Assembly (NCBI GenBank): GCA_003222675.1
Contig: QHWT01000093.1
Span: forward strand, 1 to 44,872
Origin: Acidobacteriota bacterium
GTDB lineage: Bacteria; Acidobacteriota; Vicinamibacteria; Vicinamibacterales; 2-12-FULL-66-21
DNA: 44,872 nt
Reading direction: 5' to 3'
The translations under genes and the position numbers were made by a program. Shown piece after piece: positions 35,055-44,150 of this stretch. The notes beneath the pieces are model-generated. The model did not search any database, was not told the DNA's origin, and saw only the letters and a list, made by a program, of their open reading frames with translations. Each line of letters begins with the position of its first letter. Within the stretch, counting starts at the first letter, position 1.

Positions 35055-38000
35055 TCAGAACGTGAGCCGCGCGCCCAGCTGGATCGTACGCGGCGATCCG
35101 GCGCTGCGAATCTGGCCGAAGAACGCGGACAGGATATTCGTCTCGGGCCCGCCGTAGTTCACATGATTGAGCACGTTGAACATGTCGGCTCTCACCTGCA
35201 GCCGTGCGCGCTGCGGCATCGGGACGTTCTTGGCGAGCGAAAGATCGACGACCCGCGAAGCAGGTCCTCGGACCTGATCGGGCTTGACGATACCCGGACG
35301 CAACGTTGCGCGCGTGACGCTGCTGGTCGGCACGAGGGCGAATGCGTCGCGATTGAGATACAGGCGCGTCGACCGCCAGTCGGGCAGCACCGGGTTGCCA
35401 CCGACGAAGTCCGGGCGGCTGTTCGGAATACCAGACGGCTGCGTGATGAGCAGCCGCTCGCCCGAGCGCGACGAGAAGATCCCCGACACCTCCCAGCCCC
35501 CAACCGTGTAGCGGAGCAGCGGATGCCGGTCCCGGAATTCGGGCAGCTCGTAAATGGCGTCGGCGGTCACCCGGTGCCGCGCGTCCGACACTGTCGGACC
35601 GCGATCCGCTTCCGGATCGAAGAAGTCCTGCGTGAAGTCCTCGAAGTCACCCTGGTAATACGCGCCGACATCTCCGCCCTGCGTGGCCGTGCCCTTGCTC
35701 AACGTGTAGTGGACGTCGAATGAGAAATGATCCGCGAAGCGCTTCCGAATCGACGTCTGCAGCGCGTTGTATTCCGATGTCTGACTGTTGTCGACGTAGT
35801 AACCGCCCGGTGCGCCCAGCGATGGATTCGGCCGGGCGCCTGTCTCGCGATCGATCGCCAGACTGAAGAGGCGCTGCTGGATGAACTTTCGGCCGTCGAC
35901 GCGGATGTAGCCAATTTCCGCCATCAGTGTCCGTCCCAGCCCACGCTGGAAGTTGATCATCGTCTGCACCGAGTACGGATTCTGCAGGTTTGGATCGAGC
36001 AGGGAGAAGAAGAAGGGATGTCCGCTGGCCGCCGCTTCGCGTTCGACGATGACGCGGAGATTGTCGTTGTAGCTTGGCCACTGGAGGCCGCGCGCCAGTG
36101 CCTCGGTCCGATTCCACGAGACCCTGAACGGGACGAGCGGATGCGCGGCCCCTTGACGCACGACGGCCGGCATCTGTGGGCTATACATCACGCCAACGCC
36201 GCCGCGCACCACCGTCTCACGCTGCGAATCGAGCGTCAGTGCGAAGCCGGCGCGAGGTCCGATGTTCACCCATCCATCCGGCTCGTACGGCTTCAGCGGA
36301 TCCAGCGGCGCGCCGAAGTCCATCTTCCGCAGATCGGATGGCGCCGCGAGGTTGACGATCTGCACCGGGACGTCGGTCGTCGGCACGAGCTTGACGGTTC
36401 CGTAATAGTCGTAGCGGACACCGAGGTTCAGCACGAGACTGCTGCTGACGCGCCAGTCGTCCTGAAGGAATCCGCCGAACTCGTCCATGTGCGACTCGTG
36501 CGGTGGCGCGCCGAACGTGGGCCGGACGAGGCTTGGAATGTTGGCGAACAGATCGGTCTTGTTCTGGAACTGGAATACGGGATTTTCCGGATTGCTGCGG
36601 CTGCCGGTCTGGCGGGCCCAGCGAACGCCAGCCTTCAGGAGGTGATTGCCTGCAGGACGGCTGATCTTCTGATCGACCGTGTACGCCGTCCCGTCCATGT
36701 CCCACACTTCCGTGCCTGGCGTGCTGAACAGACCGGACACGGAGATCTGTCCCATGCGGCGTCCCCAGATGTTCGCTTCCGCGTGGTGCGGATCCATGAT
36801 TTCGAAGAACCGATCCACCCGCTCCATCTCGCTCTTGTTCCACCCGACGCGGCTTTCCGACACCCAGCGCCCGCGCGTCAGCACGAAATTGGTGGCGACG
36901 CGATCCTGTTTGTGTCTGAACTCCCGATCGTTGGAGCCATCAACGTTGATTCTCGGGATCAGCGAAAAGGGACGCATGCGCGTGTAGGTGACCGACAGAT
37001 TGCCGCCGCGGAGGATCCCAATGTCGGTCTTCGCCACGACGTGGTTCTCGCGTCGGTCGCGATTGCGCGCGCCGACGAAGAAGCCCACGTCCTCGTTGCG
37101 AGGCTCGGTCGGCAGGGGCATCGTGTCGAGCACGATCTTCGTTTCGGGGAATGGAAGCGCGGCCAGAATCTGACTGCGGAGCGCCTCGGTCGGCACGGTC
37201 CCCTGAACACGAGTGAACGCTTCCTCTCGATAGCCCTCGTAGGTTCCGAAGAAGAAGGCTTTCCGTCGGATGATGGGGCCGCCGAGAGAACCGCCGAACT
37301 GGTTGAACACAACGTGCGGCTTCGCTGTCGTCGACGGCAGGAAAATGTCGCGCGCGTTCAGCGCGTCTCCCTGATAGTTCTCCAAGAGCGATCCGTGAAA
37401 CGTGTTCGAGCCCGACTTGCTGATCAGATTGACTTGTCCGCCGACCACACCGCCGTACTCCGCCGGCATGACGCCCTTGACGAGCTGCACTTCCTGGATC
37501 GCCTCGACGCTCATGATGTCGATGTAGTTCTCGCCGCCATACTGCGAAACGCCGCGCCCTTCCGGGTTGGAGTTCGCATCCGTGCCGTCGACCGTGATGC
37601 CCGCGCCGTGCTTACCGACGCCGTTGAAGCGCACACCGCGGTTGCCGCCGGTGGGGTCGACGCCGGGCGCGAGCTGCAACAGGCCCGTGATGTTCCGGCG
37701 GCTCAACGGCAGCTCGGACGCCTGCATCTTGTTCAGTGTTTCCATCTGCTCCGAGGAGGCGGTCTTCACCAGGGCTGCGACGCCTTCAACTGTCACGTTT
37801 TCCGAGACAGCGCCGAGCTCCAGCTCGAAGCTCTCGCGCTCGGTCTGGCCCGAGGTGAGCTGAAGTCCCCGACGAACGTGTGCTTTGAACCCGGGAAGTT
37901 CGATCTTGACCTCGTACCTCCCGACAGGCAGGGCCGAGAGGGCGAACTCCCCCGAACCGTTCGTGGTCGTGGTCCTGACCGCGCCAGTCTCCTCGTGGGT

Positions 38001-38150
38001 CATCGTGACGGTGGCGCCAGGCAGCATCGATCCGCTCGGGTCGCGAACGAGACCATAGAGCGTTGCGGTGGTGACCTGCGCGACCGCCGGTGTGACTGAA
38101 AGCAGAGTGGTGATCGCGAGGAGCAGACCTTGAACGGTGGTACGGGTCAT
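35055..38150 (-). CDS. TonB-dependent-receptor-like outer membrane protein with carboxypeptidase-regulatory-like domain (2)
   Basis: 1031 aa. Signal peptide ~1-25 (LLLAITTLLSVTPAVAQ), CarboxypepD_reg-like domain ~28-110 (ATLYGLVRDPSGSMLPGAT, GEFALSALPVGRYEVKIELP), plug ~115-260 (VRFNGVGKHGAGITVDGTD, SVEAIQEVQLVKGVMPAEYG, GQVNLISKSGSNTFHGS) and a beta-barrel ending in GARLTF with terminal phenylalanine. ATG 38150 has GAGGTGA upstream. It lies 84 nt after the GHL6-like gene and 27 nt before the Tat-exported hydrolase gene, the middle of a three-gene glycan operon. No SusD-like lipoprotein accompanies it, the normal situation for the acidobacterial version of such loci. Confidence 0.92.
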   Translation of the reverse strand: MTRTTVQGLLLAITTLLSVTPAVAQVTTATLYGLVRDPSGSMLPGATVTMTHEETGAVRTTTTNGSGEFALSALPVGRYEVKIELPGFKAHVRRGLQLTSGQTERESFELELGAVSENVTVEGVAALVKTASSEQMETLNKMQASELPLSRRNITGLLQLAPGVDPTGGNRGVRFNGVGKHGAGITVDGTDANSNPEGRGVSQYGGENYIDIMSVEAIQEVQLVKGVMPAEYGGVVGGQVNLISKSGSNTFHGSLLENYQGDALNARDIFLPSTTAKPHVVFNQFGGSLGGPIIRRKAFFFGTYEGYREEAFTRVQGTVPTEALRSQILAALPFPETKIVLDTMPLPTEPRNEDVGFFVGARNRDRRENHVVAKTDIGILRGGNLSVTYTRMRPFSLIPRINVDGSNDREFRHKQDRVATNFVLTRGRWVSESRVGWNKSEMERVDRFFEIMDPHHAEANIWGRRMGQISVSGLFSTPGTEVWDMDGTAYTVDQKISRPAGNHLLKAGVRWARQTGSRSNPENPVFQFQNKTDLFANIPSLVRPTFGAPPHESHMDEFGGFLQDDWRVSSSLVLNLGVRYDYYGTVKLVPTTDVPVQIVNLAAPSDLRKMDFGAPLDPLKPYEPDGWVNIGPRAGFALTLDSQRETVVRGGVGVMYSPQMPAVVRQGAAHPLVPFRVSWNRTEALARGLQWPSYNDNLRVIVEREAAASGHPFFFSLLDPNLQNPYSVQTMINFQRGLGRTLMAEIGYIRVDGRKFIQQRLFSLAIDRETGARPNPSLGAPGGYYVDNSQTSEYNALQTSIRKRFADHFSFDVHYTLSKGTATQGGDVGAYYQGDFEDFTQDFFDPEADRGPTVSDARHRVTADAIYELPEFRDRHPLLRYTVGGWEVSGIFSSRSGERLLITQPSGIPNSRPDFVGGNPVLPDWRSTRLYLNRDAFALVPTSSVTRATLRPGIVKPDQVRGPASRVVDLSLAKNVPMPQRARLQVRADMFNVLNHVNYGGPETNILSAFFGQIRSAGSPRTIQLGARLTF

Positions 38151-38234
38151 AGGTCACCTCATTTAGAACTACGCTCGCGTGGGACCCCTTCAGATTCCGG
38201 GCCCCTTTCAGATTCCCCACGCACTGACCGATCG

Positions 38235-40553
38235 TCATCCGATGACGAGTACCTCGTGGTCGAGGATGGACTCGATCTCGATGACCGCAATTCCGCCGTC
38301 GATCGCGACCGGCCGATCGATTGCGGATACCAGGAGCCGGGCGGTGCGGCCCGTCACACGCTGCGGCAGACGCAGCGCGACCTTGAACGGGCCAACCTTG
38401 ATCAATTCATCGACGGGCGCGCGCCAGGTCGCCTCGCTCGTCAGATTCACGATGTGGAGAATCATCCGCGCTGATTGCTCGTACAAATGGCAATCGACAA
38501 GGCCCGGCCCCTCGACGCGGAGTGTCAGACTGCGATCGGCGGCCCAGCGAACGATGTTCGCCAGGAGCACGAAGTGATCCGGCAGATGCTCCCGCGCGTA
38601 CCGGCGATCGATATCTGCCGGGATGTACGCCACGCGCGCGCTGCCATGTTGCGAGAGGATCAAGCCGGGAATGTCGCTCGTCGGCTGACGCATCCACGAT
38701 GTTTCGGGCGGATAAGTCGGGAACGCGGGCACGAACGTGAGCGGCACCGTCGCGGCGGCGTCCACCTTCAGCGGCGAGAGCGTTCCCCCGAACGGCAGAA
38801 TGTCCGTCTCGTCGAAACCTTGCAGCACCGCATGACGTTCGCCGGTTGGTGCGGGCTCGTCTCCTGCCTTCGGACCGTCGACGCGTGCGCGCAGCTCGGG
38901 ACGGAGCCTCAGATATGTATGACCGCTCGGACCTGGCGCAAACGCGCCGCGCTCCTCACCTGATCCTCGCCGCGAGCTGGCGTCCTGCAGGCGCGGCGTT
39001 TCGCCGATTCGATGACAGGCGAACAGATCAGCAAGCGCGAAGCCGGATCGCGGGTCGCCCCATTCGTCGTACAGACCGGTGTGACCGGTTGCGACGAGTG
39101 ACCCTCCGTGCTCGACGAAGCGTCCGATCGACGCCGCCTGGGCATTCGAGAGCGCGCCGACGTTGGGGAGGATCAGCACGGACAGCGCGCCCCGCTGCTG
39201 CTCGATGTCGTCGATGTGAACCGGCAAGTACGGAATCCGCGCGCGGACCAGCGCGTGCATGAAGCCGGTGTATGGCGCATCCACGCGATCCGCTGCGTCG
39301 TCGCGGCCGAAGAAATCCGTATTCCGCTGCGACCACACGACACCCACGGTCGCGACCGGCTGCCGATTGATCAAGTACTGCTCGTTGGCCTTCCACCACC
39401 GCATGACTGGCTCGGCGGTGTGGTACATCCGGCGGTCTTCGTGATAGGCACCCACGTGATGCCACCACGGCTGGATGCCGCCAGCGACACCGGCGATCAT
39501 CCACATGCGCGCTTCGGCTGCCGGCTTGCTGGCGACGCGGTAGTACCCCGGGCCGGACTGGTACATCGCCATCGATTCGGGCGCAAGCTTGTCCCAGCCC
39601 AGCACGCCGTGTACACGCTTGCCGGTGTCGCCATTCTGTTGAAACCCGGTGTCGTCATCGCGCCGCTGATGATCGAGCATCATGATGTCGGCGCGCCGGC
39701 AGATCTCTTTCAGATCGCGAAACGACCGCGCCTCGGCCGTGATCGATCCGCTGTTCATGCCCGACCAGATGCAGTCGGGCCCGCCGGCCTCGCGCGTGAT
39801 GCGGTTGTTCACCTCCCACACCTCGATCCGCCGCGCGTAGCTCCACATGATCCATTGGCGATATACGGGATCGTCCCACGCGGCCGTACGAGGCAGTGCC
39901 TTTGCCGTCTTCGCGCGGAACGTGCGGTCGCAGTTTGCACAGAAGCAGATGCTCTCGCGGCCGAGGCCTGCCCAGCTGTTGTCGGTGAATCCGTCGGGAT
40001 GGGAGCGCTCGATGATCTCGCGCAGCACGCCAGGGAGGTATTCGTCGTAGTAGGCGCTGTTGATGCACGCGATGTACTTGTCGGCCGCCCGGTACGGGTT
40101 GCCTTCGCTGTCGCGGGCGAACCAGTCGGGATGCGCCTTGAAGAAGTCCTCGGCGGCGCGGTTGGAATCCATGCGCGCCATCACGAACAATCCGTCATCG
40201 TGCGCGGCTTTCGTGAGCTCGCCGAACAGATCGCGCCCGCCGAGAAACTCCGCGCGATGGTGTAGCGGGAACTTGCTGGGATAATAGGCCACGATCCCGC
40301 CGGCGTTGATGATGACCGCCTGTGTCTGGGTCCGCTTCCAGTACTCACGCCACCACGCGATGTCGTAACGAACAGGATCCTTCTCCGTGATGTTGGTCTG
40401 ACCCCAGAGGTATGCGCGCCGGTACCACGGCGTGTGCGGCGGAGGCGCGGAAGACTGACCGTCCGCGCGTCGGCCGGCGCCGACCAACACTGCGCTCGCC
40501 AGGCTGTTACGCAGGAAGCTGCGGCGAGTCATACCGCCTGTCACCGCAGACAT
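38235..40553 (-). CDS. Tat-exported GHL6/GH42-like putative glycoside hydrolase
   Basis: 772 aa from ATG 40553 (AAAGGA upstream); the longer frame extends antisense into the divergent gene's leader. Twin-arginine signal MTRRSFLRNSLASAVLVGAG. Residues ~60-400 form a TIM barrel of the hypothetical glycosyl hydrolase 6 type: WWREYWKRTQTQAVIINAGG, LFVMARMDSN, HPDWFARDSEGNPY, DGFTDNSWAGLGRESICF, CANCDRTFR. Next comes a GH42 trimerisation-like Rossmann domain (VLILPNVGALSNAQAASI, FVEHGGSLVATGHTGLYDEW) and a C-terminal beta domain. Substrate unknown; relatives occur in fucose- or galactose-directed loci. First gene of the minus-strand glycan operon, divergent from a third receptor gene. Confidence 0.75.
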   Translation of the reverse strand: MSAVTGGMTRRSFLRNSLASAVLVGAGRRADGQSSAPPPHTPWYRRAYLWGQTNITEKDPVRYDIAWWREYWKRTQTQAVIINAGGIVAYYPSKFPLHHRAEFLGGRDLFGELTKAAHDDGLFVMARMDSNRAAEDFFKAHPDWFARDSEGNPYRAADKYIACINSAYYDEYLPGVLREIIERSHPDGFTDNSWAGLGRESICFCANCDRTFRAKTAKALPRTAAWDDPVYRQWIMWSYARRIEVWEVNNRITREAGGPDCIWSGMNSGSITAEARSFRDLKEICRRADIMMLDHQRRDDDTGFQQNGDTGKRVHGVLGWDKLAPESMAMYQSGPGYYRVASKPAAEARMWMIAGVAGGIQPWWHHVGAYHEDRRMYHTAEPVMRWWKANEQYLINRQPVATVGVVWSQRNTDFFGRDDAADRVDAPYTGFMHALVRARIPYLPVHIDDIEQQRGALSVLILPNVGALSNAQAASIGRFVEHGGSLVATGHTGLYDEWGDPRSGFALADLFACHRIGETPRLQDASSRRGSGEERGAFAPGPSGHTYLRLRPELRARVDGPKAGDEPAPTGERHAVLQGFDETDILPFGGTLSPLKVDAAATVPLTFVPAFPTYPPETSWMRQPTSDIPGLILSQHGSARVAYIPADIDRRYAREHLPDHFVLLANIVRWAADRSLTLRVEGPGLVDCHLYEQSARMILHIVNLTSEATWRAPVDELIKVGPFKVALRLPQRVTGRTARLLVSAIDRPVAIDGGIAVIEIESILDHEVLVIG

Positions 40554-40695
40554 GCCGATGTCCTTTGCCAATCGATCAGCGCGTGCGATCGATGGTGAAT
40601 TCCCTGACGGGGTCCCGTCGCCCGCATCGCATTGCGACGGATTCAAACGCTGTCCGCGCCGCGTGTCAAGCCACGATTCAGGTCGTCTCACGATG

Positions 40696-40710
40696 TGAAA
40701 CCCGCTTTCA
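40696..40710. promoter_or_regulatory. KdgR-like operator candidate between divergent glycan genes
   Basis: TGAAA-CCCGC-TTTCA, a 15-bp inverted repeat with perfect 5-bp half-sites. Enterobacterial KdgR (IclR family, senses KDG) binds TGAAACA-N-TGTTTCA, the same spacing. A perfect -35-like TTGACA lies at 40717-40722 toward the plus-strand receptor gene, but no good -10 follows. No IclR gene is in the window. Confidence 0.35.
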
Positions 40711-40778
40711 TAGTTCTTGACAACCGTGCAGCCGCGGGCGTAACGAAAGAAGCGTACACGCCTGTGGTGGAGGTGAGC

Positions 40779-42188
40779 ATGTACGTTCGCGTACCTCTGG
40801 CGATCGTAGTCATCAGCTGCTGCTGCGCTTCAGTTGGAGAGGCGCAATTCGATACCGGCCACGTGGCTGGGTTCGTTCGTGACTCGTTCAACGCAGCCGT
40901 GCCCGGTGCGACGGTCACGGTAGAGAACGAAGGGAACCGGGACCGCCGCGTGGCGATCACCGATGCCACCGGCTTCTACGCGGTTCCCGATCTGCCGGTC
41001 GGCAGCTATACCGTGAGCATCGAATTGCAGGGATTCAAACGGTTCGTCAAAACCGCTCTCAAACTCAGCGCCGCGGCGCAGGTGAGCGTGGACGCGCAGC
41101 TCGAGGTCGGCAGCATGGAGGAAACCGTCGAAGTACGAGCCTCCACCGCCACGGTGCAGACAGCGACCGCTCAGGTCGCGCGAACGGTCGATTCCCGTCA
41201 GATCCAGGACCTCACGCTGAATGGACGTAATCCGATCTTCCTCGCACTTCTGAAACCCGGCGTCCGCGGCGGCTTGATGAGCAGCTTCTCGCCCGACAGC
41301 GTCACGAACGGCAGCTTCAGCATCAATGGCGCGCGCGACGATGAGTATGTCGTGATGGTTGACGGCGCCATCGCCACCCGGACGCGCTCGTCGGGTTCCA
41401 TGCTCGGTGCGCAGGACGTCGAGACGGTCGAGGAAGTGCAAATCCTCACCGCTAACTATCGTGCAGAATACGGCAGGTCGTCTGCGGGTCAGATCCGCTT
41501 CGTCACTAAGAGCGGCACGCGCGACTTCCACGGCGATGCGCTCGAGAACTACCGCAACGCCTCCCTCGACGCCAACAGCTGGACCCGAAACAGCAGCGGC
41601 GACCTGAGGCTCTCGAATGGGCCGGACCCGTTCACCTTCCATCAGTTCGGGTTCCACCTCGGCGGGCCCGTGATCATTCCGCACAAGTTCAACACGGACC
41701 GCAGCAAGATGTTTTTCTTCTGGGGCGAGGAATGGATCCGGCGGCGCGACACGCTGACGAATGTCGGAACGGTGCCCACGGCCGCGATGCGCAACGGCGA
41801 CTTCAGCGAGCTGCTCAATCCGTCGAACCGATTCTTCGGCCGCGTCCGCACGATCGTCGATCCCGCCACGGGCCAGCCATTTCCGGGAAACGTCATTCCG
41901 CAGAATCGCATCAGTGCGAACGGACAGGCGCTGCTGAACGCCTATCCATTGCCCACGGCCGGATTTCAGCAGGGCACTGCCAACTGGATCGGGACGCAGT
42001 CGAGCTGGTCGTACTTGCGCAAGGACACAGTGAAGCTCGACTACCTCATCACGCCGAACCAACGGCTCACCGTTCGCGGCACGCACATCCCCTGGCACTT
42101 CAACGAGCCATTCGTCGGTCAATTCGACCGCGCGCAGTGGTGGTGGTCGCGTCCGAACCGTACGGGAGCGATCAGTCTCTCTCGATGA
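40779..42188 (+). pseudogene. TonB-dependent-receptor-like protein (3), N-terminal part; gene broken at ~42180
   Basis: ATG 40779 has an excellent ribosome site (GGAGGTGA). Signal peptide ~1-22 (VPLAIVVISCCCASVGEAQ), CarboxypepD_reg-like domain (GHVAGFVRDSFNAAVPGAT, GFYAVPDLPVGSYTVSIELQ), plug (FSINGARDDEYVVMVDGA, VEEVQILTANYRAEYGRSSA) and the first barrel strands (HLGGPVIIPHKFN, RSKMFFFWGEEWIRRRD). It ends suddenly at RTGAISLSR-stop where relatives continue through ~15-20 more residues into the sequence found in the next frame. The junction fits an internal deletion of length 1 mod 3. If real, the truncated product lacks most of its barrel and would not insert in the outer membrane. Confidence 0.85.
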
Positions 42189-44131
42189 ATTCGGACGGCA
42201 AAGGCGATATCCGGATCCTGCCGGAGTGCGGGGCCCAGTGCGATCGCAGCACCTACGGGCTGACCTTCCCGTACCTCTTTCCCGGCACGAAGGAGTACGA
42301 GCAGAAGATTCCGACGATCCGCGTCAGCGGCATTACGACGATGGATGGCGGTCCGTACCCGGGCTATTGGTCCGGCTACGTGTTCGCGTGGGCAAACAAC
42401 CTCACAAAAGTAATCGGGCGCCACACGACGAAGGCCGGCGTCTTCATCGAGTACTCCGGGCAGGACGACTACATCCAGTTCACGACCGCGAGCCAGGGCA
42501 CGACCAACAATCAGAACGGTGAGGTCCGATTCCTCGACACCGGGCATCCCCAGTCCACGGGGCTGGCGCTCGCCAACGCGGTCCTTGGAAACTTCAACGA
42601 TTACACCGAGATGGGCCGCAAGGCGCTGACGCCGTGGGCAGCGACTGCGTTCGACTGGTATGTGCAGGACAACTGGAAGGCCTCGTCAAAGCTGACCGTC
42701 GAAGCCGGCGTCCGGTATTCGTTCTGGCCTCCCTGGCACAGCAAGGTTGGCAACATCGCGATGTTCGACCTGGACTTCTACAATCCCCGCAACGCGGCGG
42801 TCGTGGATCCTCGCGGCGGATTCATCGTCAGCGGCGATCGCTTCAACGGCATCGTGCTGCCAGGCAACCGCGCACCTTCATCGGCGGCGGGTCGTGTGCC
42901 GGAACTGACGAGCGGAGAATTCGATCGCCTCTACCACGGCCTCCCGTCAGGGTTTTCGAAGACGCACAAGAACATGTTCCAGCCGCGCGTGGGACTCGCG
43001 TACGCCGTCAATGCCAAGACCGCGGTGCGGAGCGGTCTCGGTCTCTTCTACAACCGCACCATGATCAACCGCGACACCGCGCTGGGCGGCAATCCGCCAT
43101 TTCAGCCGCAGCAGAGCGTGGTCAACGGCAACATCGATGCGCCAGGCGGCGCCGGCTCCACTCGCCGCGACTTCCCGTTCGTCATGACCATGCAGGATCT
43201 CGAATTCAAGGTGCCGCAGGCGTGGAACTGGAATCTCACGTTCGAGCGCGAGCTGCCATGGTCAACAACCCTCGAGGTCGCGTATGTCGGACGTCTCGGC
43301 GTGAACAACCAGCGCAAGCGCAACATCAATCAGCTGCAGGCGGGGACGATCCAGGCGAACCCGGGAATCAATCCCAATGCGCTGCGCCCGTATCTCGGCT
43401 ACGCCGTCATCGGACTGGCGGAGAACTCAGGCCGCTCGCGCTACAACGGCCTGCAATTGAGCGTGGAGCGGCGGGTCGCGAACGGACTGCATGCGGGACT
43501 CGCATACACCTACTCGCGGACGCTGGACGACTCCTCCAATCTCACCGATACGCTCCCCAACGCATACGACGACAGCGCGTACTGGGGGATCTCGGACAAC
43601 GACCGGCCGCATGTGCTGATCGTCAACTACATCTACGAACTGCCGTTCGGGCGCGGCTCCGGCGTGCTCGCGAAGCTGCTGGGGAACTGGGACGTTTCCG
43701 GAATCTACCAGTATCAGTCCGGCTCGCCGTTCTCCGTCCGCAGCAACGACGACTTCGCCGGCGCCGGATCCGGCAGCGGCGCGCAGTTCTGGAACCAGGT
43801 TGCCGATCCGAGCGTCGCGCACGGCGACTTCACCGACTCAGTGCTGTGGTTCAACAATGACGCCTTCGCTCGTCCGGCGCCCGGCACATTCGGCGTGCAG
43901 CCGCGCAACGGCCTGCGCAATCCGCCGTTCTGGACGACGGATTTCGGGTTGCGAAAGATGATCCCGCTGCAGGGGCAGCACAAGCTGCAGCTGCGGCTCG
44001 AGGCGTTCAACGTGCTGAATCATCCAAACTGGAGCGGCGCCAACAGCAACCCGACCAGCGGATCGTTCGGACTGATCACGAGCAAGAACGGAGAGCGAAA
44101 GCTCCAACTCGCCGCGAAGTACATGTTCTAG
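42185..44131 (+). pseudogene. TonB-dependent-receptor-like protein (3), C-terminal barrel part
   Basis: Continues the broken receptor in another frame, from MNSDGKGDIRILPECGAQCD through typical barrel strands (WANNLTKVIGRHTTKAGVFI, FDWYVQDNWKASSKLTVEAG, NMFQPRVGLAYAVNAKTAVR, YNGLQLSVERRVANGLHAGL) to the C-terminal LRLEAFNVLNHPNWSG and final KYMF. The ATG at 42185 overlaps the upstream stop (ATGA) but it lies within a barrel strand region and the fragment has no signal peptide. Together with 40779-42188 it equals one ~1110-residue receptor, the divergent partner of the GHL6-like operon. Confidence 0.85.
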
Positions 44132-44150
44132 CGGCTAGCGCCGAATTTCA

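Noticed and set aside
35727-38099. 790-codon plus-strand open frame opposite TonB-type receptor 2
   Set aside because: Same reason: antisense GC-skew frame with no family motif.
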